Origin: Nitrospirota bacterium
GTDB lineage: Bacteria > Nitrospirota > Thermodesulfovibrionia > UBA6902
Direction: 5' to 3'
Assembly (NCBI GenBank): GCA_016213945.1
Contig: JACQZF010000055.1
Span: 1 to 33,032, forward strand
Length of the DNA: 33,032 nt
In this document: positions 8,152 to 18,576 of the stretch, in pieces
How the letters are laid out: the number at the start of each line of letters is the position of its first letter
Position numbering within the stretch: the stretch's first letter is position 1
Translations under genes and position numbers: made by a program
Notes under the pieces: generated by a model
Database searches by the model: none
Told to the model about the DNA's origin: nothing
What the model saw: the letters and a program-made list of their open reading frames with translations, nothing else

Positions 8152-11100
8152 ATGAGGCGAACCATTTCTTCACGGGCAACAGCTCATATTTACAAATCAG
8201 TTAATACAATGTTACTGCTTTTTATTTTCTTAGCCGCCTTTCCAGCGGCATCTTTTGCCGCGTGGTCTATCGAGGCAGTGGACACACCGAAACAGTTCAC
8301 GAATTTTTATTCGAGGGCAATAGCGATGGATAAGGTGACCAATCAGCCGCATATCGCGTATGGCAAAGACGGCCTTTACCACGCATATTTTGACGGCACA
8401 CAATGGCAATATGAAACGATTGAGCGCTTAACGAATGTAGGGCAATATGCCTCCATAGCGATCGATTCAAACAATAAAGCGCATATCAGTTATTATGATT
8501 CCGATAACGGCGACCTCAAATATGCGACCAATGTCTCCGGGACTTGGGTTATATCCGTAATTGATGCAACAGGAAACGTCGGAGCGTATACTTCTATAGC
8601 CGTTGATTCAAACAACAAAGCTCATATCAGCTATTTTGATGATTCAAACACTGACCTCAAATATGCAACCAACTCCTCAGGCGCATGGGTTATATCTGTA
8701 GTTGATGCAACCGGGAGTGCAGGACTGTTTTCTTCCATAGCGCTTGATTCAAACTACAAGGCACATATCAGCTATTGTGACAACGCCAACGGCGACCTCA
8801 AGTATGCTACCAACGCGTCAGGCTCATGGGTTGTTTCAACAGTAGACTCGTCAGGATATATAGGGCAGTATAGCTCCATAGCGCTTGATACAGACAATAA
8901 GGCGCATATCAGTTATTTTGACAGCACCAACAATGACCTTAAGTATGCGACCAATGTCTCTGGGACTTGGGCGTTATCAACAGTAGACTCGGCAGGGAAT
9001 GTGGGCTTTTACACATCTATTGCGCTTGATTCAAACAACAAGCCGCATATCAGCTATAAGGATTTTGCCAACGGCGACCTTAAGTATGCAACCAACGCCT
9101 CCGGCACATGGATGATAGCTACAATAGACGTAACAGGGGGTGACAATACTTCCATAGCGCTTGATCCAAACAACAAAGTTCATATCAGTTATTCTGCCGG
9201 TGGTCTCAGGCACGCAACCAACTCTTCCGGCGTGTGGGTTTTATCAACAGTGGACTCGACAGGAAATGTAGGACGGGACACCTCCATAGTTATTGATTCA
9301 AACAACAGGACCCATATCAGCTATCTGGATTGGTCTAATTATGAGCTGAAGTATGCAACCAATGCTTCGGGTTCATGGGTTTTATCAAGAGTGGACTCGA
9401 CAGGGACTGTAGGGGAGTATACCTCAATAGCGCTGGATTCAAACAACAAGGCGCATATCAGTTATTATGATAATACTAATACCGATCTTAAATACGCGAC
9501 CAACGCCTCCGGCGCATGGGTTGTTTCAACAGTAGACTCGACAGGTTATATAGGGCAGTATAGCTCCATAGCTATTGACTCGAACAACAAGGCGCATATC
9601 AGTTATTTTGACAGCACCAACTATGACCTTAAGTATGCGACCAATATCTCCGGCGCATGGGTTGTTTCAACAGTAGACTCGACAGGGAATGAAGGAATGT
9701 ATACCTCCATAGCTATTGATTCAAACAACAAGGCGCATATCAGCTATTTGAACTGGTTTAATTATGACCTGAAGTATGCGACCAACGCCTCTGGTTCGTG
9801 GGTTTTATCAACAGTCGACTCGACAGGAAATGTAGGATGGTATACCTCCATAGCTATTGATTCAAACAACAAGCCGCATATCGGTTATTATGATGCGACC
9901 AACTACGTCCTGAAATATGCGACCAACGCCTCCGGTTCATGGGCTACTTCAATTGTTGACTCTTCAGAATGGGTAGGATCGTATACCTCCATAGCTATTG
10001 ATTCAAACAACAAGGCGCATATCAGCTATTATGATAACGCCAATTATGACCTCAAGTATGCAACCAATGCCTCAGGCCCATGGGTTTTATCTACATTAGA
10101 TTCAGCGGGAGATGTAGGAAGGAATTCTTCCATAGCCCTTGCTTCTAACAACACCGCGCATATCAGCTATTATGATTACACCAAGGGCGACCTCAAGTAT
10201 GCTACAAATGATACCAGCGATACAGATAACGATGGGGATGGCTACACGGAAAATCAGGGTGACTGTGATGATAATGACCCAACCATCTATACGGGTGCGC
10301 CGGAAATTTGCGATGGAAAGGACAACAACTGTAACGGACAGATAGATGAAGGCTTCCTAATAAATACTTATTACAGAGACGCAGATGGAGACGGATACGG
10401 CAATCCTGCAGTATCAATGCAGCAATGCCCTCAACCAGCAGGCTATGTATCAAACAGCACTGACTGCAATGATACCAACGCAGCTATAAATCCTGCCGCA
10501 ACAGAGATATGCGATCTTGTAGATAACAATTGCAACGGCGCCACTGACGAAGGAGTTACGGATACGGACGGCGATGGAATTGCAGACTGTGTTGACAGTG
10601 ACGATGATAATGACGGCTTAACGGACGCGGAAGAAATTGCGTTTGGAACTAATCCGTTGAACAGCGACACGGATGGAGATGGAGCAGATGATCTTAATGA
10701 CGCATTCCCTCTAAATCCCCTTGAAACAAAAGATTCGGACGCTGTTGAGACAAGGATTACATCTAATACTTCTCAACAATACTATCCCGCCATATCCGGC
10801 AGCCGCATTGTCTGGACAGATTACAGAAACGGCATCCCTAATATCTATATGTATGACATGTCAACCGGAGTTGAGACGAGGGTTACATCTAATCCATCAA
10901 TTCAAGTTGTTCCCGCCATATCCGGTAACCGCATTGTCTGGGAGGATCATAGAAACGGCCACTATGATATCTACATATATGACATAACAACCGGCATTGA
11001 GACAAGGGTAACATCCAATTCATTTAATCAAAGCTCTCCCGCTATATCCGGCAACCGTATTGTATGGGAGGATTACAGAAACGGCAACTATGACATATAC

Positions 11101-12369
11101 ATGTATGACATAACAACCGGCATTGAGACAAGGATTACATCTAATTCATCACATCAATTGATGCCCGCCATATCCGGCAACCGCATTGTTTGGGAGGATA
11201 GAAGAAACGTTAACTCTGACATCTATATGTATGACATATCAACCGGGGTTGAGACAAGGATTACATCTAATCCAGCTTCTCAATATGATCCTGCCATATC
11301 CGGCAACCGAATTGTCTGGGAGGATTACAGAAACGGCAACTATGACATATACATGTATGACATAACAACCGGCATTGAGACAAGGATTACATCTAATAGT
11401 TCTGTTCAATTATATCCCGCCATATCCGGCAGCCGCATTGTCTGGCAAGATGACCGAGACGGCAATTCTGACATCTATATGTACGCAGGGGACGGAGTTG
11501 GCGATAATTCCGACAACTGTCCAACTGTTTACAATCCCGATCAGGCAGACATGGACGGTGATGGTATCGGGGATGCATGTGATAGCGATAAGGACGGAGA
11601 CGGATATGTCTCCACAGCAAACGGTGGGACCGACTGCAATGATAATGACCCGCTGGAGCATCCAAATCAGACATGGTATCTGGACGCTGACGGTGACAGT
11701 TATTCCTGGGGGACAATAAATACAACATCATGCACCAGACCCGGGGGATATAAAGCAATACCGGAACTCATTGCAACTTTCGGCGACTGCGATGATAACG
11801 ATCCATTGGAGCATCCAAATCAGACATGGTATCTGGATGCTGACAATGACGGTTATTCCGAAGGCACAAACACAATTTCATGCACGAGGCCTTCCGGTTA
11901 CAAGGCGACTTCAGAACTAATCGATACGTCGGTTGACTGTGATGACGGTAATGCGGCCATTAGTCCGGCAACGCTCTGGCATCCGGATTATGACGGTGAC
12001 GGGTTTGGAAATCCAACTGTCTCATTACAACAGTGTACCCAGCCGGCAGGTTATATGCTGAACAGCACAGACTGCAATGACAGTGACGCTAATATTTACC
12101 CCGGAGGGCCCCCGGTAAGGATAGCGGATACAAGCCCTGTGTATTTCTCGACGCTGCAGACAGCTTATACCGCGGCCGGAGAAGGCGATACGCTCCAGCT
12201 ACAGGCAGGCGCCTTGGCGGAGAGCCCGAACATCAACCTCGGCAAATCAGTAATTCTGAGTGGCGGATATAACTGCGGGTATACCGGGATTACCGGCAAG
12301 ACGATGATCAACGGAAAGCTTACCATCAGCAACGGTAAGGTCACAATAGGGAACCTTAAAATACATTAG
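8152..12369 (+). CDS. Large secreted repeat protein: two propeller-type arrays plus MopE/TSP3-type acidic repeats
   Basis: The protein has 1405 residues. A signal peptide probably ends near SFA (residue 36). From about 45 to 686 there are about 14 units, mostly 47 residues long, of the form [16 protein letters not shown]...[21 protein letters not shown]. From about 689 to 860 there are Asp/Cys repeats such as DGDGY...[27 protein letters not shown] and DTDGDG, like MopE metal-binding and thrombospondin type 3 Ca-binding repeats. Six 42-residue TolB-like units follow (865-1114: ETRITSN...[22 protein letters not shown]). More acidic repeats run to about 1320, then a C-terminal domain with a [12 protein letters not shown] pattern. 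No sortase or PEP-CTERM anchor is seen. It is probably an extracellular binding or structural protein; function unknown. Confidence 0.85.
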   Translation: MRRTISSRATAHIYKSVNTMLLLFIFLAAFPAASFAAWSIEAVDTPKQFTNFYSRAIAMDKVTNQPHIAYGKDGLYHAYFDGTQWQYETIERLTNVGQYASIAIDSNNKAHISYYDSDNGDLKYATNVSGTWVISVIDATGNVGAYTSIAVDSNNKAHISYFDDSNTDLKYATNSSGAWVISVVDATGSAGLFSSIALDSNYKAHISYCDNANGDLKYATNASGSWVVSTVDSSGYIGQYSSIALDTDNKAHISYFDSTNNDLKYATNVSGTWALSTVDSAGNVGFYTSIALDSNNKPHISYKDFANGDLKYATNASGTWMIATIDVTGGDNTSIALDPNNKVHISYSAGGLRHATNSSGVWVLSTVDSTGNVGRDTSIVIDSNNRTHISYLDWSNYELKYATNASGSWVLSRVDSTGTVGEYTSIALDSNNKAHISYYDNTNTDLKYATNASGAWVVSTVDSTGYIGQYSSIAIDSNNKAHISYFDSTNYDLKYATNISGAWVVSTVDSTGNEGMYTSIAIDSNNKAHISYLNWFNYDLKYATNASGSWVLSTVDSTGNVGWYTSIAIDSNNKPHIGYYDATNYVLKYATNASGSWATSIVDSSEWVGSYTSIAIDSNNKAHISYYDNANYDLKYATNASGPWVLSTLDSAGDVGRNSSIALASNNTAHISYYDYTKGDLKYATNDTSDTDNDGDGYTENQGDCDDNDPTIYTGAPEICDGKDNNCNGQIDEGFLINTYYRDADGDGYGNPAVSMQQCPQPAGYVSNSTDCNDTNAAINPAATEICDLVDNNCNGATDEGVTDTDGDGIADCVDSDDDNDGLTDAEEIAFGTNPLNSDTDGDGADDLNDAFPLNPLETKDSDAVETRITSNTSQQYYPAISGSRIVWTDYRNGIPNIYMYDMSTGVETRVTSNPSIQVVPAISGNRIVWEDHRNGHYDIYIYDITTGIETRVTSNSFNQSSPAISGNRIVWEDYRNGNYDIYMYDITTGIETRITSNSSHQLMPAISGNRIVWEDRRNVNSDIYMYDISTGVETRITSNPASQYDPAISGNRIVWEDYRNGNYDIYMYDITTGIETRITSNSSVQLYPAISGSRIVWQDDRDGNSDIYMYAGDGVGDNSDNCPTVYNPDQADMDGDGIGDACDSDKDGDGYVSTANGGTDCNDNDPLEHPNQTWYLDADGDSYSWGTINTTSCTRPGGYKAIPELIATFGDCDDNDPLEHPNQTWYLDADNDGYSEGTNTISCTRPSGYKATSELIDTSVDCDDGNAAISPATLWHPDYDGDGFGNPTVSLQQCTQPAGYMLNSTDCNDSDANIYPGGPPVRIADTSPVYFSTLQTAYTAAGEGDTLQLQAGALAESPNINLGKSVILSGGYNCGYTGITGKTMINGKLTISNGKVTIGNLKIH
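8452..10209 (+). repeat. Tandem array of ~141-bp units (47-residue beta-repeat)
   Basis: Thirteen successive units begin with codons for S-I-[AV]-[ILV]-D. Most are 141 bp. Two in the middle (from about 9151 and 9286 backwards) are 3-9 bp shorter, and the last is partial. A degenerate unit precedes the array. DNA identity between units is high, for example 8857-8970 against 9511-9640, so expansion by recombination is likely. Confidence 0.85.
10744..11490 (+). repeat. Tandem array of six ~126-bp units (42-residue TolB-like repeat)
   Basis: Six units start with [VI]-E-T-R-[IV]-T-S-N and contain PAISG[NS]RIVW and DIYMYD. Unit length is 42 residues. A six-unit array fits one six-bladed propeller. 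Units 3 and 5 share long stretches of identical DNA (around 11065-11110 and 11320-11365), which suggests recent duplication. Confidence 0.85.
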
Positions 12370-12407
12370 TGAAAAATAAGAAAACCTTTAAATAAAGGAG
12401 GAGAGAG

Positions 12408-13131
12408 ATGAAAAAGGCAATATTGATCTTGATGGCAGGGATGCTTCTTATTGGAGTAAATGTATATGCAACAGGCGACTTAACAGTAATGGGCAAGCTT
12501 GGAGTAGGAGCAGACAACACAACCCTGGCAACCATTCTTGTGAAAGATGCAGTTTCAGGCCCAAGGGTATCACTTGAAAACGACGCGGAAAGAGTAAGCA
12601 TATTTTATTTTAAGGCGGGTCAGAGCGATCATCTTTCTACCGTATCCGGCGGCTATTACGGATATTTCCTTTTTGAGGATTCACTGACCGGATTCAACAA
12701 GGAGTTCAGGATATACGGCAACCCGGCAGGGGCGAGCGGGATCTCGTATGGCTCATTACAGGTAGTAGGGGCAACTTCTAATTTTGAGATCAAGACGGGC
12801 AGCAGTGCAAGCAATCTTCTTTTGATGCCGGGGTCAGGCAAAGTGGGGATAGGTGTATCGAGTCCTAATTACGCGCTGGATGTTGCGGGAGTTGTCAATG
12901 CATCAGGGGGGTATTCACAGGTATCGGACATGAAATTCAAAAAGGACGTGACATCAATCGAATCGCCGGGAAAAGAGCGTTGTCTACACCGAGATGATCC
13001 CGCTTCTGATAGAGGCTGTTAAGGAACAGCAGAAGATAATAGAGAAACAGAATAAAGAAATAGAAGAGCTGAAAGCAGGCGTTAAGAAAGCGCTGTCATC
13101 CAATCTTACGGCAGAACAACGCTGGCAGTAG
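12408..13131 (+). pseudogene. Secreted protein with decayed peptidase-S74 intramolecular chaperone domain
   Basis: The first frame (12408-13022) has a signal peptide ending near YATG, then GDLTVMGKLGVG, a glycine-rich beta region, GKVGIGVSSPNYALDVAG, and the S74 opening SDMKFKKDVTSIESP. It then runs out of the family pattern to a stop at 13020-13022. The +1 frame from 12973 to TAG 13129-13131 reads SVVYTEMIPLLIEAVKEQQKI plus a coiled coil, the normal end of an S74 domain. Roughly the middle of the domain (about 60-90 residues in relatives) is missing at the junction near 12970. I infer a deletion plus frameshift. The ATG follows AAAGGAGGAGAG, 38 bp after the large repeat-protein gene, so they were probably co-transcribed. 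Confidence 0.7.
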
Positions 13132-13147
13132 GAAAGTTTTCTGAAAG

Positions 13148-13180
13148 CCCGCCTTCTGCTTTAGAAGGCGGGTTTTTTTT
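13148..13180 (+). terminator. Rho-independent terminator
   Basis: Perfect 10-bp arms CCCGCCTTCT (13148-13157) and AGAAGGCGGG (13163-13172) enclose a 5-base loop, followed by eight T (13173-13180). It ends the transcript of the repeat-protein/S74 operon, just before the convergent typA gene. Confidence 0.9.
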
Positions 13181-13194
13181 ACAATAGAAAAGTT

Positions 13195-15003
13195 CTATCC
13201 CTTTGTCCTCGGCCTTTTGTTGGCCTCAAGGACTCTCTTTCTGAGCCTGATGGACTGCGGTGTTATCTCAACAAGCTCGTCTTCCTTGATGAACTCTATC
13301 GCCTGTTCGAGGTTTAATATTTTCGGAGGTATCAGAAGCAGCGCTTCGTCTGTACCTGATGCGCGCATGTTGGTCTGCTTTTTCTCCTTTGTGACATTGA
13401 CGTCCAGATCGCTCTCTCTCGAATTTTCTCCGATTATCATCCCTTCATAAACAGGAGTGCCTTCTGTTATCAATAAGGTCCCCCTCGGCTGAAGATGAAA
13501 CAATGCGTACGTGTTTGATTTGCCGGGCCTGTCGGAGACAAGCACGCCTGTCTGCCGTTTTGATATATGCCCGTGCCACGGCTCGTATCCATCAAATAAA
13601 TGATTGAGAAGCCCAGTGCCTCTGGTGTCAGTTAGGAACTGCGACCTGAAACCGATCAGTCCCCTTGACGGGATCCTGAATTCAAGCCTCACCCTGCCGT
13701 TTCCGTTGTTCTGCATCTTCTGCATCCGGCCCTTTCTCATCCCGACCTGCTGTGTGACCACGCCGACAAAATCCTCCGGCACGTCTATCACGAGCAGCTC
13801 CATCGGCTCATGCACAACATCGTTGATCTTCTTGGTTATTGTCTCAGGCATTGAAATGGAAAGCTCGTATCCCTCGCGCCTCATCATCTCAATGAGTATC
13901 GCAAGCTGCAATTCGCCGCGCCCCATTACATTGAACGAATCGGATGCGCCGTCAAAAGCTACCTTGATGGATACATTATATAGCAGCTCCTTTTCGAGCC
14001 TTTCCCTGAGATTTCTTGAGGTCACGTATTTGCCTTCTTTGCCTGCAAAAGGCGAGTTGTTAATGGAAAAGACAATTGAAATGGTCGGCTCGTCAACCTT
14101 TATCCTCGGCAGGGGTTTGGGGTTCTCCACGTCAGTGATCGTGTCGCCTATGTTTATCCCTTCAATGCCTGCAAGCGCCACGATATCACCGGCGGCCACT
14201 TCCTTTACGTCGATCCGCTCCAGTCCCTGAAAGGTATAAATGGTTGAGATCTTTCTCTTCAGCGCCTCTCCGCTTGCGTTTATCATGGCAACCGTATCGC
14301 CGACCCTTACGGTCCCTGAAAAGATCCTGCCGATGGCAAGCCTGCCCACATAATCATTGTAGTCAATGTTTGTAACAAGGTATTGAAGAACGCCGCTGCT
14401 GTCGCACTCAGGCGCAGTGACTGTTCTCAGAATAATGTCAAACAGCGGCATTAAGTCCTCTGACGCGTCGTTCATGTCAAGCTTGGCAATCCCCACTTTT
14501 GCGTTTGTATAGATAATGGGAAAATCAAGCTGCTCTTCAGTTGCGTCAAGGTCAATGAACAGGTCATAAACTTCATTCAGCACTTCCTGTATCCGCGCGT
14601 CAGGCCTGTCGATCTTGTTTATCACAAGGATAGGCGGCAGGTTGAGCTCAAGGGCCTTTCTGAGCACAAATCTTGTCTGGGGCAAAGGGCCCTCAGATGA
14701 ATCAACAAGAAGTAAAACCCCGTCAACCATCTTCATTATCCTCTCCACTTCGCCGCCGAAATCCGCGTGCCCGGGCGTATCCAGGATATTTATTTTAACG
14801 CCCTTGTATTCAACGGCTGTGTTCTTCGCCATTATGGTGATGCCTTTTTCCCTCTCAAGGTCATTACTGTCCATGACCCTTTCCTGCACCCTTTCATTGG
14901 CGCGGTAAATCCCCGCCTGCTTCAACATGCAGTCCACAAGGGTTGTCTTGCCGTGGTCGACATGGGCGATAATGGCGATGTTCCTTATATCTTCTCTTTT
15001 CAT
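13195..15003 (-). CDS. typA: Ribosome-associated GTPase TypA/BipA
   Basis: The protein has 602 residues from the ATG at 15003. An upstream in-frame TTG at 15042 would add 13 residues. I prefer the ATG because AAGAGG lies 5-6 bases before it and the family starts close to [17 protein letters not shown]1 is AHVDHGKT (13-20), G3 is [11 protein letters not shown] and G4 is NKID in [11 protein letters not shown]. Domains II, III and V and the BipA-specific C-terminus follow. TypA is a translational GTPase acting in 50S assembly and stress or cold adaptation. It is convergent with the upstream repeat-protein operon and divergent from the cyclase gene. Confidence 0.95.
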   Translation of the reverse strand: MKREDIRNIAIIAHVDHGKTTLVDCMLKQAGIYRANERVQERVMDSNDLEREKGITIMAKNTAVEYKGVKINILDTPGHADFGGEVERIMKMVDGVLLLVDSSEGPLPQTRFVLRKALELNLPPILVINKIDRPDARIQEVLNEVYDLFIDLDATEEQLDFPIIYTNAKVGIAKLDMNDASEDLMPLFDIILRTVTAPECDSSGVLQYLVTNIDYNDYVGRLAIGRIFSGTVRVGDTVAMINASGEALKRKISTIYTFQGLERIDVKEVAAGDIVALAGIEGINIGDTITDVENPKPLPRIKVDEPTISIVFSINNSPFAGKEGKYVTSRNLRERLEKELLYNVSIKVAFDGASDSFNVMGRGELQLAILIEMMRREGYELSISMPETITKKINDVVHEPMELLVIDVPEDFVGVVTQQVGMRKGRMQKMQNNGNGRVRLEFRIPSRGLIGFRSQFLTDTRGTGLLNHLFDGYEPWHGHISKRQTGVLVSDRPGKSNTYALFHLQPRGTLLITEGTPVYEGMIIGENSRESDLDVNVTKEKKQTNMRASGTDEALLLIPPKILNLEQAIEFIKEDELVEITPQSIRLRKRVLEANKRPRTKG

Positions 15004-15111
15004 AAGACCTCTTGGTTTCAAATTTATTCCGCCGTCGGACAATCCTCTGCTGCCTTGTTAATTATCAGGGAAACTACAACAGGAAGTTTCACAACTAAGG
15101 CGGTGTGATTC

Positions 15112-15117
15112 ATTATA
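15112..15117 (-). promoter_or_regulatory. Candidate -10 box for typA
   Basis: The minus strand reads TATAAT at 15117-15112 in the typA/cyclase divergent gap, about 105 bp before the typA ATG. No good -35 is seen at 16-18 bp, so this is only a weak proposal. Confidence 0.25.
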
Positions 15118-15196
15118 AACTATTCGGGATGGATAATACACCCCTCCCTCTATACAAGATAAAATTTTCGTGATACCATTTTCATGGGCAAGAAAA

Positions 15197-16573
15197 ATGG
15201 AAGACAGGCACAAGACAAAGGAACAACTCATTGAAGAGCTGCACGGACTGCGCCGTCGCATTGAAGCGCTTGAAAATGATGGTGTCATGAAAACAGCGGA
15301 TGCATTGCGAAAGAGCGAAAAAGATCTACGGAATATCACATCGAATCTGGCTGAAGGGATTTATGTCCTCAATGAACAAGGGCGTATTGTTTTCATGAAC
15401 CCCGAGGCCGAACGTCTCCTTGGGTGGGCCATTGATGAATTAAACGAGAAAGGCCCTCATGAACTTGTCCACTGCTGGAAAGAGGACGGCACGCCCCTGC
15501 CCTTTGAAGAATGCAATATGCATAATGTCTTCTCAACAGGCAAACAGTATTCCTCTACCGATGAAGTTTTCCTGCGCAAAGACGGCACGGTTTTCCCGAT
15601 ATCCGTAATTACCAGCCCGGTCATCGAAGACGGTAAAATTGTCGCCTCAGTAACCGCGTTTCGCGACATCACCGAGCGCAAGAAGATGGAAGAGCAGCTT
15701 AAGGCCATTTCCGTGACCGACGAATTGACCGGTCTTTTCAACAGGCGCGGTTTCTTTACCCTTGCGGAAAAGGAATTCAAGCTGGCGAACAGGAACAGGA
15801 GGAGGATGTCGCTTCTCTATCTTGACTTGGACGGCATGAAGAAGATAAACGATGAGCTGGGGCACACGGCCGGGGACCAGGCCTTGACAGACGCCGCAAA
15901 TGTCCTCAGGAAAAGTTTTCGCGATTCCGATATCATCGGCCGTATAGGAGGAGATGAGTTTGCCGTTCTTATTACTGAGGCATCCGAGGCTGATATTGAG
16001 AATATAATAATGAAAAATATCAGAAACAATTTGAGGGCCCATAATGAGCATGACGGGCGGGACTACAGACTCCTGCTCAGTATGGGAATGGCGCACTATG
16101 ACCCGGAAGCCCCGTGCCCGATGTATGAATTAATGGCACAGGCGGACACGCGGATGTATGAAGATAAAAAGCGCAATGTACAGCAGAAAAAAGCCTCGCG
16201 GACGTCAAAGAGCGTGCGGACAGAAAGGCGGGTGTATACTCGATACCAAAACGGCGATGATTGCCTGGCGCAGCTTGGTGACCTGGGGAAATTCGGAATA
16301 AAAGACATAAGCGCAGGCGGGATATGCCTGAAGCCTTTCTGTCATTTGCCTGTTAACAGCACCCATAAAATAATAATATCTTCCCCTGCCAATGGCGCAA
16401 TAACGACAACCGGCGCAGTAGTCTGGGCCTCATTGAGAGAAGCGGCTAATGACCCGCCCCAGTATGAGGTCGGCCTGAAATTCATCGGCATGAACAGCGC
16501 GACAGAAAGATCAGTCAACAACTTCATCTTCATCAATAAGTTTGCTGCCGAAAAGACATCAAAAACTATATAG
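15197..16573 (+). CDS. PAS-GGDEF-PilZ diguanylate cyclase
   Basis: The protein has 458 residues from ATG 15197; a GTG at 15170 would add nine. I prefer the ATG because relatives start at a short coiled coil (KTKEQLIEELHGLRRRIEAL), but neither start has a good ribosome site. A PAS domain (about 45-165, ending DITERK) leads to a GGDEF domain. Its active-site GGDEF (251-255) is intact, and an inhibitory I-site RDSD (242-245) lies five residues before it. A C-terminal PilZ domain has RVYTR (345-349) and D370-x-S372-x-x-G375. So the protein should make c-di-GMP and also bind it. No transmembrane segment is seen. The stop codon TAG lies inside the left end of a MITE. A PilB-type ATPase follows. Confidence 0.88.
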   Translation: MEDRHKTKEQLIEELHGLRRRIEALENDGVMKTADALRKSEKDLRNITSNLAEGIYVLNEQGRIVFMNPEAERLLGWAIDELNEKGPHELVHCWKEDGTPLPFEECNMHNVFSTGKQYSSTDEVFLRKDGTVFPISVITSPVIEDGKIVASVTAFRDITERKKMEEQLKAISVTDELTGLFNRRGFFTLAEKEFKLANRNRRRMSLLYLDLDGMKKINDELGHTAGDQALTDAANVLRKSFRDSDIIGRIGGDEFAVLITEASEADIENIIMKNIRNNLRAHNEHDGRDYRLLLSMGMAHYDPEAPCPMYELMAQADTRMYEDKKRNVQQKKASRTSKSVRTERRVYTRYQNGDDCLAQLGDLGKFGIKDISAGGICLKPFCHLPVNSTHKIIISSPANGAITTTGAVVWASLREAANDPPQYEVGLKFIGMNSATERSVNNFIFINKFAAEKTSKTI

Positions 16574-16717
16574 AGTCTGTCCATAAACTCGAACATTGAA
16601 TCGTCATTCCCGCAGTCTGTTGAGCGGGAATCCAGTCTTTATAGTAAGTTCTGGATGCCCGATTAAAGACTTCGGGCATGACAAATTTAAAGAATAACAA
16701 TTTATGGACAGACTCTA
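16570..16717. mobile_element. 148-bp MITE with perfect 17-bp terminal inverted repeats
   Basis: TAGAGTCTGTCCATAAA (16570-16586) is the exact reverse complement of 16701-16717. The ends may really be GAGTCTGTCCATAAA flanked by a TA duplication, as in IS630/Tc1-type insertion; this is inference. Inside are two hairpins, TCATTCCCGC...GCGGGAAT and GATGCCCG...CGGGCATGAC, that themselves make a larger inverted repeat. There is no coding capacity. A second copy lacking the left end lies at 26830-26941. Confidence 0.8.
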
Positions 16718-16721
16718 AATA

Positions 16722-16750
16722 GTGATAAGTGACGAGTAACGAGTGACGGG
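16722..16750 (+). repeat. Dispersed 29-bp repeat (family B copy 2)
   Basis: It matches 4631-4659 at 28 of 29 bases and starts 5 bp after the MITE. A related 24-bp stretch lies inside bioA. It sits upstream of the PilB-type gene. Confidence 0.7.
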
Positions 16751-16839
16751 CTAACCCCGGCTCCCGTCCTGTTCTCATTTATTTAAGTTAAGCCGCCTTT
16801 AAACCGATTATATACGCAGGAGGCGAAGCGCTTTTAAAC

Positions 16840-18567
16840 ATGAAAAGAAAAAAGCTTGGAGAGATCCTTGTAGAAGAAGGGTTAATCTCAGACGAACAGC
16901 TTGATACCGCCCTTATTATTCAGAAAGGGAAAAACAAGAAACTCGGCAAGGTCCTTATTGAGCTCGGCTACATAAATGAGCTGCAGGTAGCTGAAACGCT
17001 TACTAAACAGCTTTCACTGCAGATGGTGGACTGCAACGATTATACCCCGACACAAGAGATATTGTCCCTTGTCCCAAAAGAAATTGCTGAGGCCAAGATA
17101 GTGCTGCCGCTTGAATTGAGGGGAAAGAACCTTCTGCTTGCAATGGCCAATCCGCTTGACTGGGAGACCATAGAGGACATCTCGTTTGAGACCGGGCTGA
17201 AATTGTCTGTTGCTATCTCGTCAGAAAACAATATATTGACTGCGATTGAACGTTTCTATGGCGCTTCGGCTGACACATGGAATTTTCTCAAGGAGCTGCC
17301 ATCGTATGACGAGGTTGAGTTTCTTAAACAGGAAGATGCGGAAGCCGATGCCAGGCAGGGAATCAGCTATCAGGACAGCGAGGCGCCCCCTATCGTCAGG
17401 CTTGTATCCATGATTATAGCCGATGCCGTAAATTCCGGTTCAAGCGATATCCATATCGAGCCGCGTGAAACATACGTGCAGGTGCGCTTCAGGATAGACG
17501 GCAATCTGAAAAATATCCATCAATTTGCAAAAAACATCCATGATTCTGTTGTTTCAAGGATAAAGATTATATCGAATCTCGACATTACAAACAGACGGTT
17601 CCCGCAGGACGGCAGAAGCGCAATGCGCCTCAAGGACAAAGCCGTTGAACTCAGGATATCGACATTGCCTTCTGTTCACGGCGAGAAAGTCGTCATCCGG
17701 CTGCTTGATCCCACTACCGGACTGATTCCTCTCAGCCATCTCGGCATTTCTGCCAACATCATAAGGCCTGTTATTGATATGGTCAGCCAGCCGCAGGGCA
17801 TGCTGCTTGTCACCGGGCCTACCGGCAGCGGGAAGACAACAACACTATATTCCATACTGCAGCAATTGCGTAACGAGACAAAAAATATAATTACGCTTGA
17901 AGACCCGGTTGAATATAAACTTGCTGATATAACGCAGGTCGGAATAAACGACGGTATAGGTTTTTCATTTGCCAACGCTCTTCGATCAGTATTGAGACAG
18001 GACCCGGATATCGTCATGGTCGGGGAAATCAGAGACCTGGATACTGCCGAGATTGGGTCAAGGGCCGCGCTGACAGGTCACCTGGTATTAAGCACCTTAC
18101 ATACCAATGATACTATTTCCACAATAACACGGTTGATAGATATCGGACTGAAACCTTTCCTGGTGACAGCCGCTGTCACAGGCGTTATTGCCCAGAGACT
18201 TATCAGGAGGATCTGCAGCAACTGCAAAGCGGAAACCCCGGCTCCGGAAGAGCTGACGAGGTTTGAAGTCAAGCAGTTAAAGACATATTACAAGGGGGCC
18301 GGCTGCGATAAGTGCAATAACACAGGATATAAAGGCCGGGTCGGCATTTATGAAATGCTGATAATGGACACAAAACTGAAACGTCTTATCTCAAAGAATT
18401 ACACCGTGGATGAACTGTGGGAGTCGGCAAGGAGTTCAGGGACCAAATCACTCTTTGAAGACGCATGGTCAAAGGTGGAAGAAGGGTTGACGACGGTTGA
18501 AGAGGTAATAGCCAAGATCCCTTATCCTCTCTTTTTAAGTGAATCAAAAAAAGAGCCTGTAGGATAA
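16840..18567 (+). CDS. Type IV pilus / type II secretion assembly ATPase (PilB/GspE family)
   Basis: The protein has 575 residues. Residues 3-60 hold two LGE-x-L-x-x-x-G-x-I / LGKVLIELGYI units typical of the MshEN N-domain, which in some relatives binds c-di-GMP. The ATPase core has Walker A GPTGSGKTTT (about 326-335), an Asp box, Walker B VMVGEIRD (near 392) and the His box TGHLVLSTLHTNDT. A zinc-type tetracysteine C459-x2-C462...C489-x2-C492 follows. It powers pilin or pseudopilin polymerisation at the inner membrane. No pilC, pilin or secretin gene is adjacent. The preceding gene is a c-di-GMP cyclase, so regulation by c-di-GMP is plausible. PilB and GspE cannot be separated from sequence alone. 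Confidence 0.88.
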   Translation: MKRKKLGEILVEEGLISDEQLDTALIIQKGKNKKLGKVLIELGYINELQVAETLTKQLSLQMVDCNDYTPTQEILSLVPKEIAEAKIVLPLELRGKNLLLAMANPLDWETIEDISFETGLKLSVAISSENNILTAIERFYGASADTWNFLKELPSYDEVEFLKQEDAEADARQGISYQDSEAPPIVRLVSMIIADAVNSGSSDIHIEPRETYVQVRFRIDGNLKNIHQFAKNIHDSVVSRIKIISNLDITNRRFPQDGRSAMRLKDKAVELRISTLPSVHGEKVVIRLLDPTTGLIPLSHLGISANIIRPVIDMVSQPQGMLLVTGPTGSGKTTTLYSILQQLRNETKNIITLEDPVEYKLADITQVGINDGIGFSFANALRSVLRQDPDIVMVGEIRDLDTAEIGSRAALTGHLVLSTLHTNDTISTITRLIDIGLKPFLVTAAVTGVIAQRLIRRICSNCKAETPAPEELTRFEVKQLKTYYKGAGCDKCNNTGYKGRVGIYEMLIMDTKLKRLISKNYTVDELWESARSSGTKSLFEDAWSKVEEGLTTVEEVIAKIPYPLFLSESKKEPVG

Positions 18568-18576
18568 ACAACAACT

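Noticed and set aside
8452-10209. Regular repeats suggesting a CRISPR array
   Set aside because: Unit length is about 141 bp, with no spacers; the repeats are codon-phased and encode a protein.
12408-13131. Prophage remnant signalled by a tail-fibre-like S74 domain
   Set aside because: No other phage gene is near, and the protein has a signal peptide; such secreted S74 proteins occur on bacterial chromosomes next to surface proteins.
13604-14230. 208-residue plus-strand frame inside typA
   Set aside because: Antisense shadow of a strongly conserved GTPase.
16840-18567. A complete pilus or type II secretion operon
   Set aside because: Only the assembly ATPase is present; downstream genes are on the other strand and unrelated.
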